DNA from: an uncultured Caryophanales bacterium | GTDB lineage: Bacteria > Bacillota_I > Bacilli_A > RFN20 > CAG-826 | NCBI GenBank assembly: GCA_902464635.1 | Contig: CABQKC010000007.1 | Coordinates: forward strand, 1 to 64,000 | DNA length: 64,000 nucleotides | Direction: 5' to 3' | Shown here: piece by piece, positions 32,976 through 40,988 of the stretch | Position numbering within the stretch: position 1 is the first letter of the stretch | How the letters are laid out: the number at the start of each line of letters is the position of its first letter | The notes under the pieces: model-generated | What the model saw: only the letters and a program-made list of their open reading frames with translations | What the model was told of the DNA's origin: nothing | Database searches by the model: none | Program-made: the position numbers and the translations under genes

Positions 32976-34742
32976 TTAATATCTACAATCTAGATTGTTA
33001 CAAAATGCATCTACTGGCGAAACTCCCTTGAACTTGCTTCTTCCCATCATTTTTTCAATTAATGAATCAATGGTATCTTCCTTCTTGTCATAACAATTTA
33101 TATATGTCTTTACCTGTGGCACGTCGAATAAATGGAATGGCGAGCACAAAGAGACAAATATAACCGGAAGTTCATATACATACCAAGGGATATCCGCAGT
33201 TCCTTTCGATAATTTCCAGGAAATCCTTTGGACTGTATTATGGGAATCAAAGTGGGCAAACTGGATTACTAGGTCATAATTTGAAGTCAAATCCTTTATC
33301 GGGGTTTTATTGTTATAGACATTCATAATTATACCCATCGCTTCATTTGGAGGTAGTTTTTTCGCCTTATCCATAAGCGATTCAAATATAGTTACTTCAA
33401 ATCCTTCTTTCTCTAACTTTTCCTTTATTTTCTCATATAGAGTTGGACCTTTTTTAGGCATAAAGGAAGAGAAAGGATTTTCATCTTCTTGCGGGACGAT
33501 TAATATCCTTTTGGTCTTGTTTGGACTTAAAGGAAAGATATTATCGATATTTTTAACTAAGGTAATCGAATCATCGCTTACTTGCTTTGCAATCAAGGAA
33601 TGTTCTTTCTTTAATTCATTTATTTTATTCTCATCGAATTTAACAAAATCCCTATCAAAATCGAAATCATTGAATCCTAGCTTGGCCTTTAATCCTAAAA
33701 TCCTTCTTATGGCGTCATTTAGGCGTTCATCGCTAATGATTCCGGACTCATAGCCTTGTTTTATATATTCAAAGTCTTCGTTCGTATCGTTATAAAACAA
33801 AATCATGTCGCAGCCAGAAGCAATTATTTTAGGAATGAATTCGCTTCTTTTAGAAGAGGAAGTGAGTCCAACCATATGGGTTGCATCAGTTAATACTAAT
33901 CCATTGAATCCTAGTTGTTCTTTCAATAAATCAGTTATCAAATAGCTAGATGTAGTCGCCGGGCTATATTCGTTGTCCTTTATTGATGGATTGAAATATT
34001 TTTCATAGTTAGGCAATTTGATGTGCCCTGCCATTACCATATCAAGTCCTTCTTCTATTAAAGATTTATATATCATTCCGAAAGATTTGTCCCAGTCTTC
34101 CTTACTTAATGGATTAATCGAAGGAGAAAGATGTTGATCTCTTTCATCATACCCGTCCCCTGGAAAATGCTTAGCAGCAGATAATAACCCATTGTCGTGG
34201 ATTCCTTTTAGGAACTTTAATGACATTTCTTTAACTAAAGTAGGATCATTACCAAAGGTACGGGTAGATATGACTGGATTATGGAAATCATGATGTATAT
34301 CTACAATTGGGGCGAATATTGTATTTACCCCGACCATCTTGGCTTCTTTTGCAGATATATTCCCTAATTGATAAGCATAATCTAGATTCCTAGTAGCAGC
34401 AACTTTAGTTTCATTACCGACTTCAGTTCCCCCGATAAATGCCCCATTGCCGCCAGATTCGCAATTAGAGGCAATAAAGCAAGGAATCTTGCTATATTTT
34501 TGGACATTATAATTATGGTTATAGATATCTTTTGCTAAACCTGGGTTATATCTAACCCCGCCACAATTAAGCGAAGAAATCTCTTCTTTTAAATATCCTT
34601 CATCTTTTCTAGCAGTCAAGTGAATGAAAAGCTGTCTAAGTTTTTCATCTAAAGACATATTTAAAACAAGATTCTCTACCCAATCTATTTGCCTAGAATT
34701 TAGGCAATATGGTTTCTTTGTTAAATCTACTAATCTAACCAT
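32976..34742 (-). CDS. Glycoside hydrolase family 3 protein, NagZ-like
   Basis: 588 residues, no signal peptide, so cytosolic. The NagZ-type dyad motif is present as KHFPGDGYDERDQHLSP (Asp-Gln-His in place of Asp-Ser-His), and the nucleophile Asp is in GLVLTDATHM. NagZ-like enzymes remove beta-N-acetylglucosamine, sometimes by phosphorolysis. A second domain (about 385-588) follows. In a glucuronate operon it could trim GlcNAc or another sugar from a uronic acid oligosaccharide taken up by the ABC importer. The exact sugar is not shown by sequence. Confidence 0.87.
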   Translation of the reverse strand: MVRLVDLTKKPYCLNSRQIDWVENLVLNMSLDEKLRQLFIHLTARKDEGYLKEEISSLNCGGVRYNPGLAKDIYNHNYNVQKYSKIPCFIASNCESGGNGAFIGGTEVGNETKVAATRNLDYAYQLGNISAKEAKMVGVNTIFAPIVDIHHDFHNPVISTRTFGNDPTLVKEMSLKFLKGIHDNGLLSAAKHFPGDGYDERDQHLSPSINPLSKEDWDKSFGMIYKSLIEEGLDMVMAGHIKLPNYEKYFNPSIKDNEYSPATTSSYLITDLLKEQLGFNGLVLTDATHMVGLTSSSKRSEFIPKIIASGCDMILFYNDTNEDFEYIKQGYESGIISDERLNDAIRRILGLKAKLGFNDFDFDRDFVKFDENKINELKKEHSLIAKQVSDDSITLVKNIDNIFPLSPNKTKRILIVPQEDENPFSSFMPKKGPTLYEKIKEKLEKEGFEVTIFESLMDKAKKLPPNEAMGIIMNVYNNKTPIKDLTSNYDLVIQFAHFDSHNTVQRISWKLSKGTADIPWYVYELPVIFVSLCSPFHLFDVPQVKTYINCYDKKEDTIDSLIEKMMGRSKFKGVSPVDAFCNNLDCRY

Positions 34743-34762
34743 AAATCCGACCTTTTAATATT

Positions 34763-34788
34763 GGGAGCAAGCTTTTACACTTGCTCCC
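34763..34788 (-). other. Intercistronic hairpin between the lipoprotein and GH3 genes
   Basis: GGGAGCAAG and CTTGCTCCC form a perfect 9-bp stem with an eight-base loop. No T-run follows on the minus strand, so it is more likely an mRNA-stabilising or processing hairpin that favours the upstream transporter half of the operon. Confidence 0.6.
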
Positions 34789-34814
34789 ATTCCCCTTATT
34801 TTATTTAGAATTGA

Positions 34815-36254
34815 TTATTCTAATGTAATAACGACGGTATTAGCTCCATCAACTATTGTGTAGCACCAGAATCCGCCAGCACCAGCAGCTGGAATCATAG
34901 GTCCTTTTTCGTTAACAGTAACGTTTTTGACAGTCTTTCCTTCTGGAGCAGTTACTTTTAAGCAGAGCCAATTGCCATAGACTAATTTTTCGGCATTGGC
35001 TGGAGCCATGGCTGCAAATCCCATTGGGACGCAAGTCATAGCAGTAACTTGGCAACCTTGTAAATCAGTTAAGACCAAGTGGGAATCAAATACATCGCTA
35101 CCTTCGTAGTTGACGTTTACTTTAGAAGCAGTATCGACAACTTCGAAATAATAGAATCCATCATCTTCTGGAGCTTCTTTGGATACTTGGTTTAAAGAAA
35201 CCATCTTGATGGTATTTTTCTTAGCTGGAGTAACCTTTAAGGCAAGATATTGTCCAACATTGACTTCCGCACCATCATAGATAGCTTTTCTTTCCCCACC
35301 AACTTTATCGGTGACAAAGGCTTGTACAAATCCTTTTGTAGGAGCTGGGATGGTGATTTTTGCCTTAGCAACGCTATGATCGATTTCGGCTAATTTGGTG
35401 ATGGCTTCGCCATAGGTAGCGGCAAATTCCCTAGTTCCATCGATGGTTACTAATGGAGCTGGATTCATGATTGGCATAGATAAGGCAGCATCCATGGTTT
35501 CTTTGTAAGAAGTGACATATCCCTCTTTAGTAGTAGAAACTACATAGGCACCGGCTTTTTCATTGCTAGCATCGGTTCTCTTGTCGGCTGGGAAATCAGA
35601 GACACCGGCATCGGTGTTATAACCAATATAGCTAGAAGTGGTTTCAATCTTGACGCCACCATTGTCTAGAGCGGTTAAGGACTTGTTGTCGCTGAAATAA
35701 GATTCATCAATGTTTCCACTGCTCAATCCGAATTGGGTATATTCATAGGTAGCAACACCACTATATAAAAGGGTGCTTAGATTCATGCTTCCAGCTTTAG
35801 AATAAGAAGTCTTGGTTAATAATTCATCGATCTTTTCTAAGGCTTTGGCTTCGTTTTCAAGTTTTTTTGCTTCGCCCATGACGTTAGTCAAGCAATAATA
35901 ATCTTCGCCGTTTTTATAGACTAAACCTTCGGACTTTTCTCCAGCTTTGGTTTGCTTTAAGACGTGGAGATAAAGGCTACCAGAGGTTAAATCGATTTCA
36001 CCAGTGGTGTTGTCAGCGATATCTTGCTTAAAGCTATCAAGACCGCCTTTTTCGGAAATGACGTCAACTTTGTAGTTGGCTTTGTAGGTGAAGCTAACGG
36101 TTGTCTTAACTTCCTTTTTGAATTGGGCGATGACTTCTTCTAGGTTAGTAGAATTGTTATCTGTCTCGACTTTGGAAGTAGATTCAGAAACTGGTCCGCC
36201 GCAGCTTGCGAGCATAGCAACACTTAAGCAAGCTAGTAGAATGTTTTTCTTCAT
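34815..36254 (-). CDS. Secreted lipoprotein of unknown function
   Basis: 479 residues. Signal peptide with lipobox (LASC, Cys at about 19), then a Ser/Thr linker. The middle (about 45-300) resembles LppX/LolA-like lipoproteins only in general character. The C-terminal 180 residues hold two related about 75-residue units, one ending YYFEVVDTASKVNVNYE and the other FWCYTIVDGANTVVITLE. In the operon between an esterase and GH3, so it may bind the glycan at the cell surface. No family recognised. Confidence 0.8.
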   Translation of the reverse strand: MKKNILLACLSVAMLASCGGPVSESTSKVETDNNSTNLEEVIAQFKKEVKTTVSFTYKANYKVDVISEKGGLDSFKQDIADNTTGEIDLTSGSLYLHVLKQTKAGEKSEGLVYKNGEDYYCLTNVMGEAKKLENEAKALEKIDELLTKTSYSKAGSMNLSTLLYSGVATYEYTQFGLSSGNIDESYFSDNKSLTALDNGGVKIETTSSYIGYNTDAGVSDFPADKRTDASNEKAGAYVVSTTKEGYVTSYKETMDAALSMPIMNPAPLVTIDGTREFAATYGEAITKLAEIDHSVAKAKITIPAPTKGFVQAFVTDKVGGERKAIYDGAEVNVGQYLALKVTPAKKNTIKMVSLNQVSKEAPEDDGFYYFEVVDTASKVNVNYEGSDVFDSHLVLTDLQGCQVTAMTCVPMGFAAMAPANAEKLVYGNWLCLKVTAPEGKTVKNVTVNEKGPMIPAAGAGGFWCYTIVDGANTVVITLE

Positions 36255-36288
36255 TTGATTTTTTCTCCTTTTTTAATATTAAGTAGGT

Positions 36289-37029
36289 TTATTCACCTAT
36301 AATATTCAACTTTTGTAGGTATTCGAAAGCAGGATATATTTCCTCTTTCCATAGGTCCCAGGAATGGTTCTTTTCTGGAACAAACTTATATTCAACACCG
36401 ACCTTGTTTTTCTTTAGGATGTTATTGAATTCTCTCGATGGTTCGATGATGAAATCGTTTTCTCCTATACTTAGATATATATTTAGCTTCTTTCCTTTTT
36501 GCTTTAGGAAATGGCTTTCTAAGGTACCGATTTTGCTTTCATCAATGAAATCTGGTTTGGTAGCTGGAGAGAAGGCAATGCAAGCAGCATATTTATTAAC
36601 ATTAGTTAGATAATGATATAAGGCTCCATATCCGCCCATTGATACCCCTGCTATTACTAATGGCTTATTTCTAGTTACGTTTCTGAAATTGCCATAGATG
36701 AAGTCAGTAATATCATCTTCAATGAACCCATAATAATTGCTTATAGGTCCATTATTTAGATACCATCCGTTTTCCCCATCAATAAATGCGGCGGCAACTT
36801 TATGCTTTTCGCATAAAGATTCGACATTAGAATTATTTATCCATGCCTTTTGGTTATCCCCAAACCCACATAGGAAGATAATAAGAGGGTATTCTTCTTT
36901 TCTATTTTGGTAATATTCCTTATCCTTGTTTGATAAAGTCTCATTAAGATTCAAGGAAGGGACAATTAATGACATGGTGACTCTACGTGCAAGACTTTTG
37001 GCGTAGAAATCAACTTGATACCTAGCCAT
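36289..37029 (-). CDS. Carbohydrate-type esterase (alpha/beta hydrolase, EstA/EsteraseD-like)
   Basis: 246 residues. Nucleophile elbow GVSMGGYG near residue 131, Asp in ENDFII near 190, and His in KNHSWDLW near 225 form the triad, and PLIIFLCGFGD gives the oxyanion region. This is the CE1/tributyrin-esterase pattern. No signal peptide. Its ATG overlaps the binding-protein stop by eight bases. A likely role is removal of acetyl, feruloyl or other ester groups from imported uronic oligosaccharides. Confidence 0.85.
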   Translation of the reverse strand: MARYQVDFYAKSLARRVTMSLIVPSLNLNETLSNKDKEYYQNRKEEYPLIIFLCGFGDNQKAWINNSNVESLCEKHKVAAAFIDGENGWYLNNGPISNYYGFIEDDITDFIYGNFRNVTRNKPLVIAGVSMGGYGALYHYLTNVNKYAACIAFSPATKPDFIDESKIGTLESHFLKQKGKKLNIYLSIGENDFIIEPSREFNNILKKNKVGVEYKFVPEKNHSWDLWKEEIYPAFEYLQKLNIIGE

Positions 37030-38329
37030 TATTTACCTCCCCACGTTCAATCATCTTTTCTAGATAATAGTTAGTCATTTGCTTGGCAGCACGCCTTTCT
37101 TCTTGGATAGAAGTTCCTACTGATCCAACAAAATATGGATAGTCTTTAGTAATTCCATAGTCAGTTGGGTTTTGGCAGGTACCTGCAATACCGAAGAATA
37201 CTCCGTTATCATTAGCAATCTTAATGGCAGCGTTTCTATCTGTATCATCTTGAAGCGAGATGATGAACTTAGCCCCGTTATCGATTAAGGCTTGGCAAGC
37301 AATGGATTGGGTATTGGTCGAAGATATTGATTCATTAACTAGCATTTCGACGTTATAGACATCTGCTAGGTAATCTCTCATATAATCGATATAGGCCTGA
37401 ACGGCATCATTAACGCTTCCTGGCACCAATAGTCCAGCCTTTATCCTAGTTCCCGTGCGCTTTGCATCGACTTTTCCTTCATTAGATTCATATAAGGATT
37501 TGATAGTCTCGTAATCGCTATTAGCGAGCCACACACTTAATTTGGCAGCCCCATAATTTGGGTTAGATTTATCAAAGAATTGATCCAAATTGGACTTTAG
37601 GATGGTTGGATGGACTGTATCAGTTAGTTCATATTGGTCAACTGAACTTAATTTGTCATATTCTTCTAAAGAGGTGACGGCCCAGTTAGTAACACTTAAT
37701 GCCAAGGCAGTCCCATCTTCATTTTTCATGGCCACCCCATTATCGACTGCATCAACGCAGGCCGAGAATATTGGGGCAATATGGGCAGTATATTTAGTAA
37801 CTAGGTAAGATAATGAGCCATCAACAAAGGCATTGCGGTAATTGGCGCAGAAGCTACCCATTGTTGCATTTTGTGTTCCAAGTCCGCTAGCCTTTATTGG
37901 ATTGGAGGCGAATTCGACTCCATTACAAGTAGAGATGACTGCCATTGGCTTATAGTTAGCTAATGGTTTGTTATATTGAAGGCCAGTATCCCAAGTCTGG
38001 TTATTTACCATATAGATCTTGGCATCTTTTGGTAAATCGGATTCAGGAAGACGTTCAATCTTGAACCTTTTGGCATCTTTTTGAGCTTCATAGCCGGTGA
38101 CTTTAATCCCGTGTTCAGCTAAAGCATCATTCATGCCGAGCCACTTATTGGTAAAGTGTTGATCCTTAATCCCATAATAGTTATAAAGAGCGAAGAATAT
38201 TGCATTATTTGTATTTGCAAATGCCTCGATATCGCTATTTTGCCCAATAAAGACAAACGGGGAACAAGCAGCAATCGAAGGAATGGTTGCTAAGGCTAAG
38301 GCCCCTAGAATTATCTTTTTCTTATTCAT
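37022..38329 (-). CDS. Sugar ABC transporter substrate-binding lipoprotein
   Basis: 435 residues. Signal peptide with lipobox IAAC (Cys at about 22). The remainder fits the periplasmic-binding-protein type 1 fold in its BMP/ribose-like form: NDALAEHGIKVTGYEAQ near 65-85 and DNGAKFIISLQDDTDRNAA plus GVFFGIAGTCQNP near the end. It captures the oligosaccharide outside the cell and delivers it to the two permeases encoded upstream of it. A three-base gap to the permease gene supports one transcript. Confidence 0.85.
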   Translation of the reverse strand: MNKKKIILGALALATIPSIAACSPFVFIGQNSDIEAFANTNNAIFFALYNYYGIKDQHFTNKWLGMNDALAEHGIKVTGYEAQKDAKRFKIERLPESDLPKDAKIYMVNNQTWDTGLQYNKPLANYKPMAVISTCNGVEFASNPIKASGLGTQNATMGSFCANYRNAFVDGSLSYLVTKYTAHIAPIFSACVDAVDNGVAMKNEDGTALALSVTNWAVTSLEEYDKLSSVDQYELTDTVHPTILKSNLDQFFDKSNPNYGAAKLSVWLANSDYETIKSLYESNEGKVDAKRTGTRIKAGLLVPGSVNDAVQAYIDYMRDYLADVYNVEMLVNESISSTNTQSIACQALIDNGAKFIISLQDDTDRNAAIKIANDNGVFFGIAGTCQNPTDYGITKDYPYFVGSVGTSIQEERRAAKQMTNYYLEKMIERGEVNNG

Positions 38330-38331
38330 AA

Positions 38332-39450
38332 TTAAATAGCCTCCTCTTCTGAAGTATCTCTACCTAATCGCTTCTGGGTAATGACGTATTTGACTTTCTT
38401 GACCCAGTCGACAAATCTTTGCTTATCAACCATGTAGACAAGTACGGCAAATACACTAAATCCAGTAATCAATGATTGAACATCAGCAGAGAACCCAATC
38501 ATATTGGCAGCATCCATACCAGTAGATAATAAGGTAGTAGATATAACAGCAAGCAATAAGCCGATTATCTGGTTAGAATATTTGGCTAAGATACCTCCAA
38601 TAAATATTGGAAGGAAGTTTTTGAATACGGTCGAAGATGAACCTAGATCAACTTTAACCGAGACATTTGATAAGCTGCATGTATCAATTACTTGATATAA
38701 GCCAATTAATCCTCCGGCAATAATGAAGCAAGCAATGCAGTTTCTTACTTCTTTAATACCAGTATCGACTGAAATCTTTTGATCATAGACAAGGGCATTC
38801 TTGTTATAGCCATATTGAGAATAGCAGAACGCTAATGACATAAAGATAACTACTATTGCTAGTATTGGGATAATGACTACAGGCTCAATAAAGAAGTTAC
38901 CGGTAATCTCGCTATCGATAAGTTTCTTGGAATTATTCCCACCAACGATGATTTTGGCAATACCTTCAAATACAAGGCACATACCAAGCGACATGACGAT
39001 TGGAGGCAATTTTAGGAAGATGAACACTAAGGAATTAAGAAATCCTAATACCATTCCGATTAATATAGTTAGCAATAAGAAGGCAACGATATTATTGATG
39101 GTAGAAATATCTCCACCCAATATTTCGCTAGCTAATAAGGCAGCTAATATACCAGTTGCACCAAGGGAAAAGTCCATACGTCCTGAATTAAGATTGGAAT
39201 TAAGCGCAAGGGCAGCAACTATTGTCAAGGTAACGCTTTTGACAAATAACATGATGTTTTTTAGCGTTGAAGCGCTATCGCCTGGCTTTACAAATAAAGT
39301 TTCGTGGGCAATAGAAGATAATATTACGGCGATTAATCCGAATATTATTGGCAAGGCAAGAGAGAAGAACAAGTTCCTTCCAAATTTCCTTAAAGGTCTA
39401 GAAGAAGTAATTATGTTGCGATTGAATTTCGCTTTTTCTGTATAAGTCAT
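38332..39450 (-). CDS. Sugar ABC transporter permease (RbsC/YtfT family)
   Basis: 372 residues with about nine to ten hydrophobic segments. LNSGRMDFSLGATGILAALLASEILGG carries the conserved G-x-x-D-x-S-x-G-A pattern of the BPD_transp_2 family, and MSLGMCLVFEGIAKII is similar to others. It forms half of the membrane channel, together with the coiled-coil permease. The cytosolic tail ends DTSEEEAI. Confidence 0.9.
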   Translation of the reverse strand: MTYTEKAKFNRNIITSSRPLRKFGRNLFFSLALPIIFGLIAVILSSIAHETLFVKPGDSASTLKNIMLFVKSVTLTIVAALALNSNLNSGRMDFSLGATGILAALLASEILGGDISTINNIVAFLLLTILIGMVLGFLNSLVFIFLKLPPIVMSLGMCLVFEGIAKIIVGGNNSKKLIDSEITGNFFIEPVVIIPILAIVVIFMSLAFCYSQYGYNKNALVYDQKISVDTGIKEVRNCIACFIIAGGLIGLYQVIDTCSLSNVSVKVDLGSSSTVFKNFLPIFIGGILAKYSNQIIGLLLAVISTTLLSTGMDAANMIGFSADVQSLITGFSVFAVLVYMVDKQRFVDWVKKVKYVITQKRLGRDTSEEEAI

Positions 39451-39461
39451 TTTTATTCCTC

Positions 39462-40979
39462 CTATCTAGCTAGCATCTTTGGACGGCTGTTATACATATT
39501 GATAAAGGAAACAACTAGGAAGATGATTCCTTTGGCTAGATATCTATAATCAGCAATGCCGATAGCCCTGAACAATTCATCGAGGAAGATGCAGAAGAAT
39601 GCCCCGATAACAGCGCAGCTTACCCTAGATCTAGGTCCACCAGAAGTAGTCATGCCGCCAAATACAATGGCGATAACTACATTGAGTCCGATAGTATCCA
39701 AGATAGTTCCGGTCGAATAAGAGCTTCCGGATTTTGACATCGCAAACAAGAAGCCACATAATCCAAGACCAACTCCAGAAATTGCAAACGAGATGATGCC
39801 AGCTTTCATCAAGGAAATACCGTTAAATTTGGCAGCTGTTGCATTTGAACCGATAAATTTGTTCTTACGTCCAATCTTTGTGTAATTGAAGATGGCCCAC
39901 AACAACAAGAAGAAGCAAACTAGGAAGCAAGCATATATAAGAGTTGTCGTATTGGAGTTGCTAGAAGAGAGTCCTCCGTCAATAAACAATTGGTTGCCAA
40001 CTGATTGAAGGATAACTGCATGTATAGCATTTAATATATTCATCATTGTCAAAGTCATGACCATGACTGGGAGATTCAATATATTGGCTAAAACAGCGTT
40101 TACAATTCCTAATAAGGCACCTAACAAAATGGCAACTATAAATGAAACGAAGGCGTTATGGGTAGAGTTCCATAAAATACCTGCGACAGAAGCACACATT
40201 AATGATGCCGGACCAAGCGACATATCAAATGATCCGCTAGAATAGATGAATACGGCTCCGGTTGCAACTACCGCGATGAATACGCCATTATTGATGACAT
40301 TAGTCAAGTCTCCACCATATCCAGTTATGGATTTAGCGATGAAGAAGGCAACAATAAGGCACACTAGCATCAAGAATGGGATTAAGTTTATCCAAGTTGA
40401 TTTATTGCAAATCATCTTCTTGAAAGAGAAAGTAGAAACAAATACACCGAATAGTTTTTCTGTTTCTAGAATTGGGGCAGCCTTGCTTCCTTTTATCATC
40501 TTATGGAGTTCGATGTAATCGTTATAAAGGAATTCAATTAAGGTATTCTCGTCTTTAATAGCTAAGTCAAAGGCATTATTTTCCTTGATACGAGCACGTT
40601 TAGCAACGACTTTTGCCCCTTTAATCGAGTTTTTATATTCGACATCATCAAATTTTGTTTTGTTTTGGATGGAATTGTATTTAGATTGGATTTCTTCTAA
40701 ATGGGATTTACTAGTTGCATCTAGCTCAGATAAAGTAACCTTATGTTTGGCTTCGAGTTCCTTTTTAGAAGCATCGACTTTAGACTTTAATTCTTTCTTT
40801 AAGGAAACAAATTCAGTCCTTAAATCCTTTAATAAAGATGAGATTTCTTCTTTCCTAGAAGCTCTTTCTTCCTTGCTTAACAAGGAGAATTCGTTAGCCT
40901 TGGAAATAAGATTAGAAGAGAAGCTAATACCCTTAGGTGAATTTAGGGTCAAGTTTTGCTTAGTTAATGTATTTTCCAT
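39462..40979 (-). CDS. Sugar ABC transporter permease with long N-terminal coiled coil
   Basis: 505 residues. Residues about 190-505 are a normal RbsC-type permease (SSGSFDMSLGPASLM, then VFGGMTTSGGPRSRVSCAV). Residues 1-185 are an unusual Lys/Glu-rich cytosolic extension; about 35-105 is strongly heptad-like (EEISSLLKDLRTEFVSLKKE and onward), so a coiled coil. Family members usually lack it. The partner ATPase also has an added helical insertion of similar size, so the two may touch. Ten bases separate it from the ATPase gene. Confidence 0.9.
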   Translation of the reverse strand: MENTLTKQNLTLNSPKGISFSSNLISKANEFSLLSKEERASRKEEISSLLKDLRTEFVSLKKELKSKVDASKKELEAKHKVTLSELDATSKSHLEEIQSKYNSIQNKTKFDDVEYKNSIKGAKVVAKRARIKENNAFDLAIKDENTLIEFLYNDYIELHKMIKGSKAAPILETEKLFGVFVSTFSFKKMICNKSTWINLIPFLMLVCLIVAFFIAKSITGYGGDLTNVINNGVFIAVVATGAVFIYSSGSFDMSLGPASLMCASVAGILWNSTHNAFVSFIVAILLGALLGIVNAVLANILNLPVMVMTLTMMNILNAIHAVILQSVGNQLFIDGGLSSSNSNTTTLIYACFLVCFFLLLWAIFNYTKIGRKNKFIGSNATAAKFNGISLMKAGIISFAISGVGLGLCGFLFAMSKSGSSYSTGTILDTIGLNVVIAIVFGGMTTSGGPRSRVSCAVIGAFFCIFLDELFRAIGIADYRYLAKGIIFLVVSFINMYNSRPKMLAR

Positions 40980-40988
40980 AAATCCTCC

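Noticed and set aside
38873..39445. 190-codon plus-strand frame opposite the permease gene
   Set aside because: Mirror of hydrophobic codons in the permease; the real frame has the full family pattern.
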